In this document: positions 24,571 to 33,772 of the stretch, one piece after another
How the letters are laid out: every line of letters starts with the position of its first letter
Position numbering within the stretch: the first letter of the stretch is position 1
Source of the DNA: Alicyclobacillus mali NBRC 102425
GTDB lineage: Bacteria; Bacillota; Bacilli; Alicyclobacillales; Alicyclobacillaceae
Reading direction: 5' to 3'
NCBI RefSeq assembly: GCF_001570745.1
Contig: NZ_BCSG01000003.1
Coordinates: 124,001-188,000 of the forward strand
DNA: 64,000 bases
Program-made: the position numbers and the translations under genes
Notes under the pieces: generated by a model
Database searches by the model: none
What the model saw: the letters and a program-made list of their open reading frames with translations, nothing else
What the model was told of the DNA's origin: nothing

Positions 24571-25650
24571 TCAAATCTGGCGATCGATCAACACTTGCTC
24601 TTGAATGCGTCCGAGTCCGGTCTGAATCATACGAGCCCGAACTGGACCAACGCCCTCCACTTTATCCAGGTCCGCCATCGACGCCTTGAGAATGCTCGAC
24701 AGAACGCCGAAATGCTCGACGAGGTTTTCGATCACGGGCTGCGGCAAACGGCTGATCTTGTTCAAAATGCGATAACCCCGCGACGGTACGCTCTCCTCAA
24801 GCTGGTTCACGCCCGGTGGATAGCCCAGAAAGCGGGCCAGGAGCGCGCCATCCAGCAGTTCCTCCGAGGACAGATTGTGAATCTGCGACATGATCTGATG
24901 CGGCGTGTGGGGACACTCGGGATGGACGAAGTCCTTGATGAGCAGATACGCCTGCTCGTCGACGTCCGATACGAGCTCTTCCAGCTGCATGCTGACCAGA
25001 CGTCCCTCGTTGCCGAGCTCAATGATATAGCGGCGGATCTCGTTGGTCACGCGCAGCACAGTTTCGAACCGCTGCAGAACGCGCGTGACGTCCTCCAGCG
25101 TCACCGCCTCCTCGAATTCCAGCGTGCTGAGATCGGTGAGCTCCTGCTCCAACACGGTTTTGTACTTCTCAAGCGTCTGCAGCGCCTGGTTCGCCTTTGC
25201 CAAAATCACGCTGATGTCGCGCAGCACGTATTTCAAATTGCCTTGGTATAGCGTGATCACGTTTCGGCGCTGCGAGATGCAGATGACCAACTGGCCGCTT
25301 TGGCGGGCCACGCGTTCCGCGGTGCGATGCCGCGTCCCCGTCTCAGAAGTCGGGATGGTGTGGTCCGGGTTCAGCGTTGTGTTGGCGTAATGGACCTTCT
25401 TCGCGTCCTCACTGATGATGATGGCGCCGTCCATCTTCGCAAGTTCGTACAGATGGGACGGCGTCAGATCGCACTGGATGGCAAACCCACCGTCCATCAT
25501 CGAGAGCACCGTTTCCGTTGCGCCGACGACGATGAGCCCGCCCGTCTTCGCGCGGAGGATGTTCTCAATTCCTTCTCGGAGAACCGTTCCTGGCGCAACC
25601 ATGCGCAGGATTTTGTTGATGGCAGCTTCCCGCTTGGCGTCGTCCTTCAC
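24571..25650 (-). CDS. disA: DNA integrity scanning diadenylate cyclase DisA
   Basis: DisA makes cyclic di-AMP from two ATP and scans DNA for branched structures, delaying sporulation when lesions are found. The 359-residue protein has an N-terminal DAC domain with the catalytic DGA (residues 74-76) and RHR (107-109, in GTRHRTAER) motifs. A helical spine and a C-terminal helix-hairpin-helix domain (LDKVEGVGPVRARMI) follow. The GTG start has GAGGTGA upstream. It follows radA after nine bases, as in Bacillus, where RadA modulates DisA. Confidence 0.96.
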   Translation of the reverse strand: MKDDAKREAAINKILRMVAPGTVLREGIENILRAKTGGLIVVGATETVLSMMDGGFAIQCDLTPSHLYELAKMDGAIIISEDAKKVHYANTTLNPDHTIPTSETGTRHRTAERVARQSGQLVICISQRRNVITLYQGNLKYVLRDISVILAKANQALQTLEKYKTVLEQELTDLSTLEFEEAVTLEDVTRVLQRFETVLRVTNEIRRYIIELGNEGRLVSMQLEELVSDVDEQAYLLIKDFVHPECPHTPHQIMSQIHNLSSEELLDGALLARFLGYPPGVNQLEESVPSRGYRILNKISRLPQPVIENLVEHFGVLSSILKASMADLDKVEGVGPVRARMIQTGLGRIQEQVLIDRQI

Positions 25651-25659
25651 AATGTCACC

Positions 25660-27006
25660 TCAAAAGGCTTGATCGATCGCGTCCTGCACGGAGCGGACCT
25701 GGACAATCTCCATGCCGGGCATGGTCTCGGGCACGGCCTGCCCCGCCGGAACCATACAACGCTGGAACCCAAGTTTGCGCGCCTCGCGAATGCGTTCGGT
25801 GAGCCGCGTCACCGCGCGCACCTCTGCCGTGAGGCCCACTTCCCCGATGTACACACCTTGCCGCAAGGGGCGATCCCGATGGCTCGCCACAAGTGCGAGG
25901 GCAATGCCGAGATCGGCCGCTGGCTCCTCCACGCGGACCCCGCCCGCGATGTTCACGTATGCGTCACACGAGCCGAGTTGCATGCCGAGCCTCCGCTCCA
26001 GTACCGCCAGGAGCATGTTCATGCGCTGCAGGTCCGCACCTGTCGTCATGCGCCGCGGCGTGCCGAACGACGTGGACGCCACCAGCGCCTGCACCTCGAG
26101 CAGAAGCGGGCGCCGCCCTTCCATGGCGCACACCACCGCCGAGCCAGGGGCAATCTCGCGGCGCTCGGACAGAAACAGTTCGGACGGATTGGAGATCTCG
26201 CGCAACCCGTCGTCCCTCATTTCAAAGACCGCCAACTCGTTGGTCGAACCAAACCGATTTTTGACGGCGCGCAGCACTCTATACATATGATGGCGATCGC
26301 CCTCGAAGTATAAGACGGCGTCGACCATGTGCTCGAGCATGCGCGGCCCCGCAATGGCCCCGTCCTTCGTCACGTGTCCGACAATGAAAGTGGCCATGCT
26401 CTCCGCCTTGGCCACACGCAAAAGCAGTCCCGTGCATTCCCGAACCTGCGCCACGCTTCCGGGCGCGGAGGCGAGGCCCGGGCGAAACACTGTCTGGATG
26501 GAGTCGACAATCAGGAATTGAGGCTTCAGTTCCACCGCCGCTTCCAGGGCTGCGTCGAGATCGGTCTCCGCGAGCACGTATAGCTCGCCGTGCACGGTGC
26601 CGAGGCGTTCGGCCCGCAGGCGAATCTGCGTCGCGCTCTCCTCGCCCGAAATGTAGAGCACGCGGTGCCCGTTCTTCGCGATGGCGTGCGAGACCTGCAG
26701 CAACAGCGTCGACTTTCCAATGCCGGGATCTCCGCCAATGAGCACGAGCGACCCAGGCACAACGCCTCCCCCGAGCACGAAGTCACACTCGGACAGGCCC
26801 GTGCTCAACCGATTCTCCGCCTGAGCCGGGATGGATGCGATGGGCTTGGGCGACACCCGCGCCTTCGATGGCGCGAACCGGCCGCTCGGCGCCACCTCTT
26901 CCTCCACCAGCGTGTTCCACTCGCCGCAGGCGGGACAGCGCCCCATCCACTTCACTTCGACGTGGCCACACATCTGGCACACGTATCGCGTCTTGACCTT
27001 CGGCAA
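25660..27006 (-). CDS. radA: DNA repair protein RadA
   Basis: RadA is a RecA-like branch-migration ATPase used in recombination. The 448 residues contain the N-terminal zinc finger (CQMCGHVEV, then CPACGEW), the Walker A GGDPGIGKSTLLLQ near residue 92 and the KNRFG motif VKNRFGSTNELAVFEM. A Lon-protease-like C-terminal domain (NIAGGVRVEEPAADLGIALA) completes the protein. The start is TTG at 27004-27006, with a weak GGCGAGG in front. It is the penultimate gene of the ctsR-to-disA block. Confidence 0.96.
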   Translation of the reverse strand: MPKVKTRYVCQMCGHVEVKWMGRCPACGEWNTLVEEEVAPSGRFAPSKARVSPKPIASIPAQAENRLSTGLSECDFVLGGGVVPGSLVLIGGDPGIGKSTLLLQVSHAIAKNGHRVLYISGEESATQIRLRAERLGTVHGELYVLAETDLDAALEAAVELKPQFLIVDSIQTVFRPGLASAPGSVAQVRECTGLLLRVAKAESMATFIVGHVTKDGAIAGPRMLEHMVDAVLYFEGDRHHMYRVLRAVKNRFGSTNELAVFEMRDDGLREISNPSELFLSERREIAPGSAVVCAMEGRRPLLLEVQALVASTSFGTPRRMTTGADLQRMNMLLAVLERRLGMQLGSCDAYVNIAGGVRVEEPAADLGIALALVASHRDRPLRQGVYIGEVGLTAEVRAVTRLTERIREARKLGFQRCMVPAGQAVPETMPGMEIVQVRSVQDAIDQAF

Positions 27007-27127
27007 TCCGCCTCGCCGCCTTCCAACTCCTCATCAACATGATACAGAACTCTCCGCGTACGTCCATGCCAGACGCGAAATTTCTGCGGGAAGGGGTGTG
27101 ATAAACCCCAACAGCGCGCAACACACA

Positions 27128-27166
27128 GGGGCAGCGCCGACGTGCACGCACGCTCAGCCCTGCCCC
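27128..27166 (-). terminator. Long hairpin between clpC and radA
   Basis: GGGGCAG (27128-27134) and CTGCCCC (27160-27166) close an imperfect extended hairpin with an inner GTGC/GCAC pair. On the minus strand it lies about 30 bases after the clpC stop and is followed only by TGTGTGTT, so it may reduce rather than stop read-through into radA-disA. Confidence 0.45.
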
Positions 27167-27195
27167 CTTGACGCTCTGTGCAGTTGTTTCTGCGA

Positions 27196-29634
27196 TCACG
27201 CCCCCGCGCCGACCGGCTGCTCGTTCACCTTTTCGATCCGCAACTTGTCGCCGTCCACGCCGAGCAGGACGCGATCGCCCTTCTTGATCTCGCCCGCGAT
27301 GAGCGCCGACGAGAGGAGATCCTCGACGTTGCGGACAATGGCCCGCTGCAGCGGCCGCGCGCCGTACTGCGGATCGAAACCGACCTTCGCGAGGAATTTC
27401 TTCGCCTCGTCCGTGAGCTCGAACTCGATCTCTTGCTCCTTCAGGCGGTGCTTCAGATTGTCCACCATCTTGTCCACGATCCGCTCGATATGCGTCTCAT
27501 CCAGCGGGTGGAACACGATGATCTCGTCGATGCGGTTGAGGAACTCGGGTCGGAAGGTGCGCTTCAGTTCGTCCATCACCTTATCCTTCATGCCCAGGTA
27601 CTTATCCTCTTCCCGCTTGAAACCGAGCGCACCGCCCCTGCGCAACTCCTCGGCACCCACGTTCGACGTCATGATGATCACCGTGTTGCGGAAGTCGACC
27701 GTGCGGCCCTTGCCGTCCGTGAGGCGGCCGTCGTCCAGCACCTGCAGCAGGATGTTGAACACTTCCGGATGCGCCTTTTCGATCTCGTCCAAAAGCACCA
27801 CCGAATACGGCTTCCGTCGCACCTTCTCGGTCAACTGACCGCCTTCCTCATACCCGACGTACCCCGGCGGCGATCCGACGAGCCGCGACGTCGAGTGGCG
27901 CTCCATGTACTCTGACATATCAATGCGGATGAGCGCGTCTTCATCGCCAAACAGTGCTTCAGCCAGCGCACGCGCGAGTTCCGTCTTGCCGACGCCCGTC
28001 GGCCCGAGGAAGATGAACGAGCCAATGGGCCGCTTGGGATCCTTCAGGCCAGCGCGCGCCCGGCGAATGGCCTTGGCCACGGCCTCGACTGCCTCGTCCT
28101 GCCCAATGACCCGCTCGTGCAGGATCTTCTCCAGGCTGAGCAGCCGCTCAGACTCGTCCTGCTGGAGCTGCTGCACCGGAATTCCCGTCCACGACGACAC
28201 GATGTGGGCGATGTCCTCGGCCGTCACGCGCACGTCGTCCAGCTGCTGCGTCTTCTGCCACGTCTCCTTCAGGTGTTCGAGCTCCTCTTTGATTTTCTGC
28301 TCCTCGTCGCGCAGGTTGGCCGCCAACTCGAACTCCTGGCTCTGCACGGCGGCGTCTTTTTCGCTGCGCACCTTCTCCAGCTTCTGTTCCAGCTCCTTGA
28401 GGTTCGGCGGAGCCGTGTGCGTGCGCAGCCGAACGCGCGAAGCAGCCTCGTCAATTAGGTCAATGGCCTTATCCGGCAAAAATCGATCCGAGATATATCG
28501 ATCCGACAGCTTCACCGCGGCATCGAGCGCCTCGTCCGTGATCTTGACGCGGTGATGCGCTTCGTACCGATCCCGCAAGCCCTTGAGGATCTCCAGCGCC
28601 TCCTCCGGCGACGGCTCGTCGACCGTGATGGGTTGGAAGCGCCGCTCGAGCGCTGGATCCTTCTCGATGTGCTTGCGGTATTCGTCAAGCGTGGTCGCAC
28701 CGATGCACTGCAGCTCGCCCCGCGCAAGAGCCGGCTTGAGGATGTTGGATGCGTCGATGGCGCCCTCCGCGCCGCCTGCGCCGATGAGCGTGTGCAACTC
28801 ATCGATGAACAGGATGACGTTGCCGGCCTGGCGGATTTCGTCCATGATCTTCTTCAGCCGATCCTCGAATTCACCGCGGTACTTGGTACCGGCGACCACC
28901 GTGCCCATGTCGAGCACCATCACGCGCTTGTTGCGCAGCGTCTCCGGCACATCCCCGGTCACAATCCGCTGCGCCAGCCCTTCGGCGATGGCGGTCTTCC
29001 CGACGCCGGGTTCGCCGATGAGCACCGGATTGTTCTTCGTGCGCCGCGACAAGACCTGAATCACGCGCTCAATTTCCTTCTCGCGCCCGATGACGGGATC
29101 GAGCTTGCCGTCGCGCGCCATCTGCGTCAGATCGCGCGCCAGGCTGTCCAGCGTCGGCGTGCCGACGGAAGCGTCCTTGTCGCCCGCCATATCCATGGCG
29201 TCGCCGCCCAACAGCTGCAGCACCTGCTGGCGCGCCTTGTTCAGATTCACGTTCATGTTGGCGAGCACGCGCGCCGCAACACCTTCGCCTTCGCGAATCA
29301 GACCGAGCAGCAAATGCTCCGTTCCCACGTACGAATGACCGAGCTTCCGGGCTTCGTCGATGGACAGCTCAATGACCTTTTTCGCCCTCGGCGTGTAGGT
29401 CATGGCCGTGACCGGGGTCTGCCCGCGGCCCACCATCCGCTCAATCTCCTGCTGCACCTTGTCCGCCTGTACGCCGAGCATCTGCAGGGCTTTCGCTGCA
29501 ATCCCTTCTCCTTCGCGGATCAGGCCAAGCAGAATATGCTCCGTGCCCACACCCGGGTGATTCAGGCGCGAGGCCTCTTCTTGCGCCAACGCCAACACCT
29601 TTTGCGCTCTCTCCGTGAACCGCGCGTACATCAT
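27196..29634 (-). CDS. clpC: ATP-dependent Clp protease ATP-binding subunit ClpC
   Basis: ClpC unfolds proteins for ClpP; in Bacillus it degrades arginine-phosphorylated and adaptor-delivered substrates. The 812-residue Hsp100 protein has the double Clp-N repeat ([36 protein letters not shown]) and the first AAA+ module (Walker [16 protein letters not shown]). The M/UVR coiled region (about 400-480) and the second AAA+ module ([20 protein letters not shown]) follow. The double ATG start lies behind GGAGGTG and overlaps the mcsB stop. It is the last gene of the CtsR-controlled operon core. Confidence 0.97.
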   Translation of the reverse strand: MMYARFTERAQKVLALAQEEASRLNHPGVGTEHILLGLIREGEGIAAKALQMLGVQADKVQQEIERMVGRGQTPVTAMTYTPRAKKVIELSIDEARKLGHSYVGTEHLLLGLIREGEGVAARVLANMNVNLNKARQQVLQLLGGDAMDMAGDKDASVGTPTLDSLARDLTQMARDGKLDPVIGREKEIERVIQVLSRRTKNNPVLIGEPGVGKTAIAEGLAQRIVTGDVPETLRNKRVMVLDMGTVVAGTKYRGEFEDRLKKIMDEIRQAGNVILFIDELHTLIGAGGAEGAIDASNILKPALARGELQCIGATTLDEYRKHIEKDPALERRFQPITVDEPSPEEALEILKGLRDRYEAHHRVKITDEALDAAVKLSDRYISDRFLPDKAIDLIDEAASRVRLRTHTAPPNLKELEQKLEKVRSEKDAAVQSQEFELAANLRDEEQKIKEELEHLKETWQKTQQLDDVRVTAEDIAHIVSSWTGIPVQQLQQDESERLLSLEKILHERVIGQDEAVEAVAKAIRRARAGLKDPKRPIGSFIFLGPTGVGKTELARALAEALFGDEDALIRIDMSEYMERHSTSRLVGSPPGYVGYEEGGQLTEKVRRKPYSVVLLDEIEKAHPEVFNILLQVLDDGRLTDGKGRTVDFRNTVIIMTSNVGAEELRRGGALGFKREEDKYLGMKDKVMDELKRTFRPEFLNRIDEIIVFHPLDETHIERIVDKMVDNLKHRLKEQEIEFELTDEAKKFLAKVGFDPQYGARPLQRAIVRNVEDLLSSALIAGEIKKGDRVLLGVDGDKLRIEKVNEQPVGAGA

Positions 29635-30710
29635 CCATGCACCTCCGTATCACTCATTCTCAGCCGATCTCGAATCAACTGCGCGCGCCGCACGTCGCGC
29701 TCGTTGGGGCTCAACTCGCGATTGTAGTATTTTTGCAGACAGGCTGGCTGCGTCAACACCATCAGTTCCTTAAGGATGCTCGAGGACACGCCCTGAATAA
29801 TGCCGAGATCGATGCCGAGCCGCACATCCGACAGGCGCTCCAGCGTCTCCTTCGAATCCATCCTGCGCGCGTACGCCAGGATGCCAAACGATCGGCTGAC
29901 GCGGTCCTCAAGTTGGACGCGATTGCGTTCCATCAGGAGTTTGCGCGCGTTCCGCTCCTGCTCGATGATCTGCTGGACGACGCTCATGAGATTCGCGATG
30001 ATCTCTTCTTCGCTCTCGCCCAGCGTGATTTGGTTCGATACCTGGTACAGGTTCCCGAACGAATCCGAGCCTTCGCCGTAGATGCCGCGCACCGCCAGCC
30101 CGACCTGGGACACGGCCGTGAGCAGCCTCTGAATTCCGCCGGTGAGCGCGAGACCCGGCAGGTGCATCATGACCGATGCCCGAATACCGGTTCCGACGTT
30201 TGTCGGACAGGCCGTCAGGTAACCGTACTGATCGTGATACGCGTAGGTCAAGGTCTGCTCGAGGGCGTCGTCCACCTGACTCGCGACGTTCCAGGCTTCC
30301 TGGAGCCGAAGCCCCGGGAGAATGCACTGAATGCGCAGGTGGTCCTCCTCATTGACCATGATGCTCACGGCCTCGTCGTCACGCAGGACGAGGGCTCCTT
30401 GCTTTTCCTGCTGCGCGAGATCGGGACTGATCAGGTGCTTTTCGACGAACATCTGGCGATCGAGTGGCGAGAGATCACGGCAGCGAATGAACTCAAACCT
30501 GCCGAGTTGCTTCATGGCGTCGTTCTCGGCTGCCTGCCGCACGAGCTCCATGACCTCGTTGGCGTGCGCGTCAGTCGCCAACGTGGGAAAAGGAAAGCCT
30601 TTCAGGTTCCGGGCAATGCGAATCCGGCTCGTCAGCACGATGTCGTCTTCGGGTCCCGTTTCTTTCATCCATTTGCTAATGGTACGCTTGACGAAGTCTG
30701 CGAGGGACAT
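29631..30710 (-). CDS. mcsB: Protein-arginine kinase McsB
   Basis: McsB phosphorylates arginines, including those of CtsR and damaged proteins, which marks them for ClpCP. The 359-residue protein has the phosphagen-kinase fold with [16 protein letters not shown] near residue 25, NEEDHLRIQ and [20 protein letters not shown]. The C-terminal [15 protein letters not shown] contains the RDxxRA motif that senses phospho-arginine. The start is ATG at 30708-30710 behind GAGGAGGTG. It sits between mcsA and clpC, overlapping clpC by four bases. Confidence 0.96.
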   Translation of the reverse strand: MSLADFVKRTISKWMKETGPEDDIVLTSRIRIARNLKGFPFPTLATDAHANEVMELVRQAAENDAMKQLGRFEFIRCRDLSPLDRQMFVEKHLISPDLAQQEKQGALVLRDDEAVSIMVNEEDHLRIQCILPGLRLQEAWNVASQVDDALEQTLTYAYHDQYGYLTACPTNVGTGIRASVMMHLPGLALTGGIQRLLTAVSQVGLAVRGIYGEGSDSFGNLYQVSNQITLGESEEEIIANLMSVVQQIIEQERNARKLLMERNRVQLEDRVSRSFGILAYARRMDSKETLERLSDVRLGIDLGIIQGVSSSILKELMVLTQPACLQKYYNRELSPNERDVRRAQLIRDRLRMSDTEVHG

Positions 30711-30722
30711 CTGCACACCTCC

Positions 30723-31244
30723 TCACTGCGCGCCCTGTTCCAGTTTGCGGATTTCGTCGCGCAGTTGCGCCGCGCGCTCGAACTGTTCCTGCGCCACGGC
30801 CTGCTGAAGTTCCCGGCGGAGTTGTTCAAGTTTCCGGGCCACCTGTTGGCGTTCGCCCGCCGAGCCTGGGACTTTTCCGGTGTGACGCAGACCATTCTGG
30901 ATGCGCCGCAAGAGAGGCTCAAGCCGTGCCGAGAACGCGTCGTAACAGTCCGGACAGCCGAACCTGCCGATCTGCGTGAACTGGTTGTACGTCATCCCGC
31001 ACGTTCCGCACCTCGTCTGAACCTGCGTCGTGACGGGCGCGAACCCTGAGGACGACTCCATGTTTAAGAGCCCGCTCAAGAGCTTGTTGAAATCGAACGG
31101 GCTTCCCATCAAAAACGGGTTTGGGAACACGTCGCCCTGCTCTTTGGCACATACCTCACACAGGTGATAAGCCGTTTGCACACCATTGATGATTTTCGTC
31201 ACGTGGACCGTCGCCGGTCGCTCGTGGCAGCGCTCGCAAAGCAT
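30723..31244 (-). CDS. mcsA: Protein-arginine kinase activator McsA
   Basis: McsA binds zinc and activates McsB. The 173-residue protein shows four CxxC pairs (CERCHE, CEVCAKE, CGTCGM, CPDCYD) and a C-terminal UVR motif (RREL...FERAAQLRDEIRKLE) that contacts ClpC or McsB. The ATG at 31242-31244 is preceded by GAGGTGG. It is the second gene of the operon, between ctsR and mcsB. Confidence 0.95.
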   Translation of the reverse strand: MLCERCHERPATVHVTKIINGVQTAYHLCEVCAKEQGDVFPNPFLMGSPFDFNKLLSGLLNMESSSGFAPVTTQVQTRCGTCGMTYNQFTQIGRFGCPDCYDAFSARLEPLLRRIQNGLRHTGKVPGSAGERQQVARKLEQLRRELQQAVAQEQFERAAQLRDEIRKLEQGAQ

Positions 31245-31260
31245 CGGTCCCACCTCGCTT

Positions 31261-31731
31261 TCACGGTTTTCGGTGCGCCGCCAACGCCTGGAGCGCACTC
31301 GTCAGCAGCTTCGCCCGCAGCCGGTCCCGATACGGCAGATCCAGTGCCAGCACCTCCCGCCGCAACATGGCGGAAATCAACATGGCTTCGCGATCCGTCA
31401 GCCATCCATCGCGGTGCAGGCGTTCAATCAGCGCCTCGCTGGCAGACTGGCTCACCTCGTCCCCAAGCGATCTCAGCACGTCCCACAGCAAATGCTCCTT
31501 ATCGAGCTTGACGCGCCGAATGCGGATGTAACCGCCGCCGCCGCGCTTCGACTCGACGATGTAGCCGTGATCCGTTGTGAAGCGCGTGCTGATGACGTAG
31601 TTGATCTGAGACGGGACGCAGTGAAACTGCTCGGCCAGGTCATTGCGCTGAATCTCGATCACGTCCAGCCCGCTCTCCTCCATGAGTCGTTTCAGATAGG
31701 CCTCAATGATGTCGGAGATGTTGCTCGCCAT
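31261..31731 (-). CDS. ctsR: Class III heat-shock repressor CtsR
   Basis: CtsR represses clp genes and loses DNA binding on heating. The 156-residue dimer has a winged helix-turn-helix N-terminal part. The wing reads SKRGGGGYIRIRRV, with the tetraglycine loop at residues 64-67 that acts as the thermosensor in Bacillus CtsR. The start is ATG behind AGGGG. It heads its own operon downstream of a CtsR operator, so autoregulation is expected. Conservation of the tetraglycine in a probably thermophilic host implies that other contacts set the response temperature. Confidence 0.96.
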   Translation of the reverse strand: MASNISDIIEAYLKRLMEESGLDVIEIQRNDLAEQFHCVPSQINYVISTRFTTDHGYIVESKRGGGGYIRIRRVKLDKEHLLWDVLRSLGDEVSQSASEALIERLHRDGWLTDREAMLISAMLRREVLALDLPYRDRLRAKLLTSALQALAAHRKP

Positions 31732-31791
31732 GATGACAACCCCTAACGCAGCACCGTCCTCTGAGGTTCCATTCGACTTTGATATTTTGAC

Positions 31792-31808
31792 TTTGACTTT
31801 TCTTGACC
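31792..31808 (-). promoter_or_regulatory. CtsR operator
   Basis: On the minus strand two heptads read GGTCAAG and AGTCAAA with a three-base AAA spacer, close to the tandem consensus (A/G)GTCAAA-N3-(A/G)GTCAAA. It begins two bases after the -10 box and covers the predicted start point, so bound CtsR would block the polymerase. A further TTTGAC half-site lies at 31786-31791. Confidence 0.88.
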
Positions 31809-31810
31809 TT

Positions 31811-31838
31811 ATTATACACCTGCCTGCGGGAAATGCAA
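31811..31838 (-). promoter_or_regulatory. Promoter of the ctsR operon
   Basis: Minus strand: a perfect -10 TATAAT (31811-31816) and a weak -35 TTGCAT (31833-31838), spacer 16. The predicted start falls within the CtsR operator, about 70 bases before ctsR. Confidence 0.75.
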
Positions 31839-32112
31839 GAGGGGTTTGGTTCTAGTGTGCACAAAAATCCAACGGAATCTGCGCGCGCTCCGCCTCTTGC
31901 CACAAGGTCTCCTTCACAGGCCCACCGCTTCGGAAGAGACATGCATTGCTTCGAAGGAGGCGTCGACGCAACAAGCGACTCCGGTGAACCGCCCGCCAAG
32001 TCCCGTACGGTGTCTTGCGCGGATCCGGGACGGGATCGACCGCTTGAGAGGGTTTACGCTTCCCTCGCATGCAAAATTCGCGGGCCGGCCCGCCGGAGCG
32101 AGGGAAAGGTTC
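31839..32112. other. Intergenic region between ctsR promoter and sigma-like gene
   Basis: This stretch of roughly 270 bases lies between two divergent genes. The frame of the downstream sigma-like gene is open through most of it, but the predicted residues are arginine- and proline-rich, no Shine-Dalgarno supports an earlier start, and they match no sigma factor. I see no convincing promoter, repeat or RNA gene. Confidence 0.5.
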
Positions 32113-32724
32113 ATGCTTCCGCTGTCGGTGTTGCACGATATGGTCATTCACGCTCGCGCTGGGGATGACGTCTGTCTGCACGCGCTCTTCGAAATGTTTC
32201 GCCCTCTGCTGCGAGGCGCCGCCAAGCGCTATGCGCGCGTCGCAGGCTACGACGAGGCTTATCAGGAGGCGTGCGCCGCGTTTCTGCACGCCATTGCCAC
32301 TCATCGTCCGGACTCTGCGCCGTTTCCGGCGTACGCCGCAAGTCGAGTGTATGGCGATACCCGCACCGCCATGCGGAAAATGTGGTTGGCGCAAGAACGG
32401 ACCGCGTTTGCGAAAGCATCAGACGAAGAGGGAAACGAAGATTGGGACCAACAGCTGAAGCGCCAAGGTCCGGGCAACCCGCCGGGAGAGGATCCATTTG
32501 ACCGCGTGGATCAGCGCCTGACACTTTTGTGCCTGGCGCGCGAAGCGAAACTGTCTCCACGGGAAGCTGCGTGGCTCACGATGGAACTCGCCGGGCTGGA
32601 AACGAACCAGCTGGCAGAGCGCCTTGGCGTGAGCCCAGCAACCATCCGCACGTGGCGCATGCGCGCCGTTCACAAGATGCGGCAGCAAGCCCTGAGCGCA
32701 GGGCTGTCGCCAAACGACCTGTGA
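32113..32724 (+). CDS. Sigma-70-like RNA polymerase sigma factor, function unknown
   Basis: The 203-residue protein has the layout of a small sigma factor. A region 2-like helical part lies at residues 25-90 (LLRGAAKRYARVAGYDEAYQ, then AFLHAIATHRPD and RVYGDTRTAMRKMW). An acidic linker spans about 100-130, and a region 4 helix-turn-helix at 146-192 contains LSPREAAWLTMELAGLETNQ and SPATIRTWRMRAVHKMRQ. The ATG at 32113 has GAGGGAAAGG upstream. It resembles the SigI/YvrI-like short sigma factors more than SigA, but I cannot assign a name. No anti-sigma gene lies next to it. It is the only plus-strand gene in the first 54 kb and marks a synteny break. Confidence 0.75.
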   Translation: MLPLSVLHDMVIHARAGDDVCLHALFEMFRPLLRGAAKRYARVAGYDEAYQEACAAFLHAIATHRPDSAPFPAYAASRVYGDTRTAMRKMWLAQERTAFAKASDEEGNEDWDQQLKRQGPGNPPGEDPFDRVDQRLTLLCLAREAKLSPREAAWLTMELAGLETNQLAERLGVSPATIRTWRMRAVHKMRQQALSAGLSPNDL

Positions 32725-32730
32725 GCAATG

Positions 32731-32759
32731 AAAATGGCGAGGCCGTATCAGGCCTCGCC
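32731..32759. terminator. Bidirectional terminator between sigma-like gene and fabZ
   Basis: GGCGAGGCC (32736-32744) and GGCCTCGCC (32751-32759) form a perfect 9-bp stem with loop GTATCA. On the minus strand it is followed by ATTTTCATT and it contains the fabZ stop codon; on the plus strand it follows the sigma-like gene by about 11 bases without a T run. Confidence 0.8.
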
Positions 32760-33194
32760 GTCCGCGATGGCAAACAGGATGGTGGCTTCCGCCACCAGCT
32801 TGCCGTCCACATGCGCCTTTCCCATTCCTCGCCCCATGCGGCCCTTCATACGGTCGATCACGACCTCCATGTCCAGCCGATCTCCGGGCCTCACCTCACC
32901 CCGGAAACGCGCGCCGTCCACTCCAGCGAGCAGCGGGCGCTTGCCGCGGTAGGCCGGATCGGCCAAGATGGCGACGCCTCCGAGCTGCGCCATCGCCTCG
33001 ATGATGAGCACGCCGGGCATGATGGGATAAGCGGGAAAGTGCCCTTGAAAGTGCGGCTCATTCGCGGTCACGAGCTTGTAGCCCACCGCGCGGCCGCCGT
33101 CGATCTCCGTGACGCGATCGACCAGGAGAAACGGGTAGCGATGGGGTAAAATCCGTTGAATCTCATCGATACCGAGCGGAAGCTTCTGTTCCAT
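32748..33194 (-). CDS. fabZ: 3-hydroxyacyl-[acyl-carrier-protein] dehydratase FabZ
   Basis: FabZ removes water from 3-hydroxyacyl-ACP in fatty-acid elongation. The 148-residue hot-dog-fold protein has the catalytic histidine in [17 protein letters not shown] and the catalytic glutamate in [15 protein letters not shown]. The ATG at 33192-33194 lies behind GGAGGT. In Bacillus fabZ is also next to flhP, so it belongs to the mbl-flhO-flhP neighbourhood. Confidence 0.96.
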   Translation of the reverse strand: MEQKLPLGIDEIQRILPHRYPFLLVDRVTEIDGGRAVGYKLVTANEPHFQGHFPAYPIMPGVLIIEAMAQLGGVAILADPAYRGKRPLLAGVDGARFRGEVRPGDRLDMEVVIDRMKGRMGRGMGKAHVDGKLVAEATILFAIADGEA

Positions 33195-33220
33195 CAAGGA
33201 CCTCCACTAGATGGGACGCC

Positions 33221-33760
33221 TCAATACACGCGGCGCCGCACGGGAATGATTTTCATGCTTCGAACGTAAATCACAGTCGTAACGTAAGACAGCCCCACGG
33301 TGAACCAGAGGACCATCTCGCCCGCCTCAGGCGTGGGCCACGCCAGGATGCAGAGCGAAATGCCGACGTAGTAGAAGCACGTCGTGACCTTTCCCCACCC
33401 GTTCGCCTTTGGGACGGCACGTTTGCCTTGAAAGTAAAAGAACGCCGCACCCGCGATCATCGCGACGTCGCGGAAGACGAGGAGAGCGGCCACCAGCCAG
33501 GGAAGGCGTCCAGACGCGAGCAGAGTGAACAAGACTGACACAATCATGAGCTTGTCCGCCAGAGGGTCAAGCAACTGCCCGGTGTACGTTTCGAGCTTGT
33601 ACGTTCGAGCCAAGTAACCATCCAGGACGTCGGTAAGACCTGCGAACAACAAGACGGATAAGGCCAAAATCTTGTGCGGACTTTCCACGCCATAAAATGC
33701 CCATAGATAGCAGGGAATCAAAAGCAGACGCAAGAGCGTCAACAGATTGGGCAGGTTCAC
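33221..33760 (-). CDS. CDP-alcohol phosphatidyltransferase, PgsA-like
   Basis: This 179-residue membrane protein begins MNLPNLLTLLRLLLIPCYLW, the usual N-terminus of phosphatidylglycerophosphate synthase (PgsA). It carries the CDP-alcohol phosphotransferase motif DVLDGYLAR followed by TGQLLDPLADK, with all four aspartates. Five to six hydrophobic segments are visible. It would make phosphatidylglycerophosphate from CDP-diacylglycerol. Whether it is the main PgsA or a paralogue cannot be told here; the housekeeping pgsA of Bacillus lies near cinA-recA, not near fabZ. GTG start behind GGAGG. Confidence 0.82.
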   Translation of the reverse strand: MNLPNLLTLLRLLLIPCYLWAFYGVESPHKILALSVLLFAGLTDVLDGYLARTYKLETYTGQLLDPLADKLMIVSVLFTLLASGRLPWLVAALLVFRDVAMIAGAAFFYFQGKRAVPKANGWGKVTTCFYYVGISLCILAWPTPEAGEMVLWFTVGLSYVTTVIYVRSMKIIPVRRRVY

Positions 33761-33772
33761 GCAATCGCCTCC

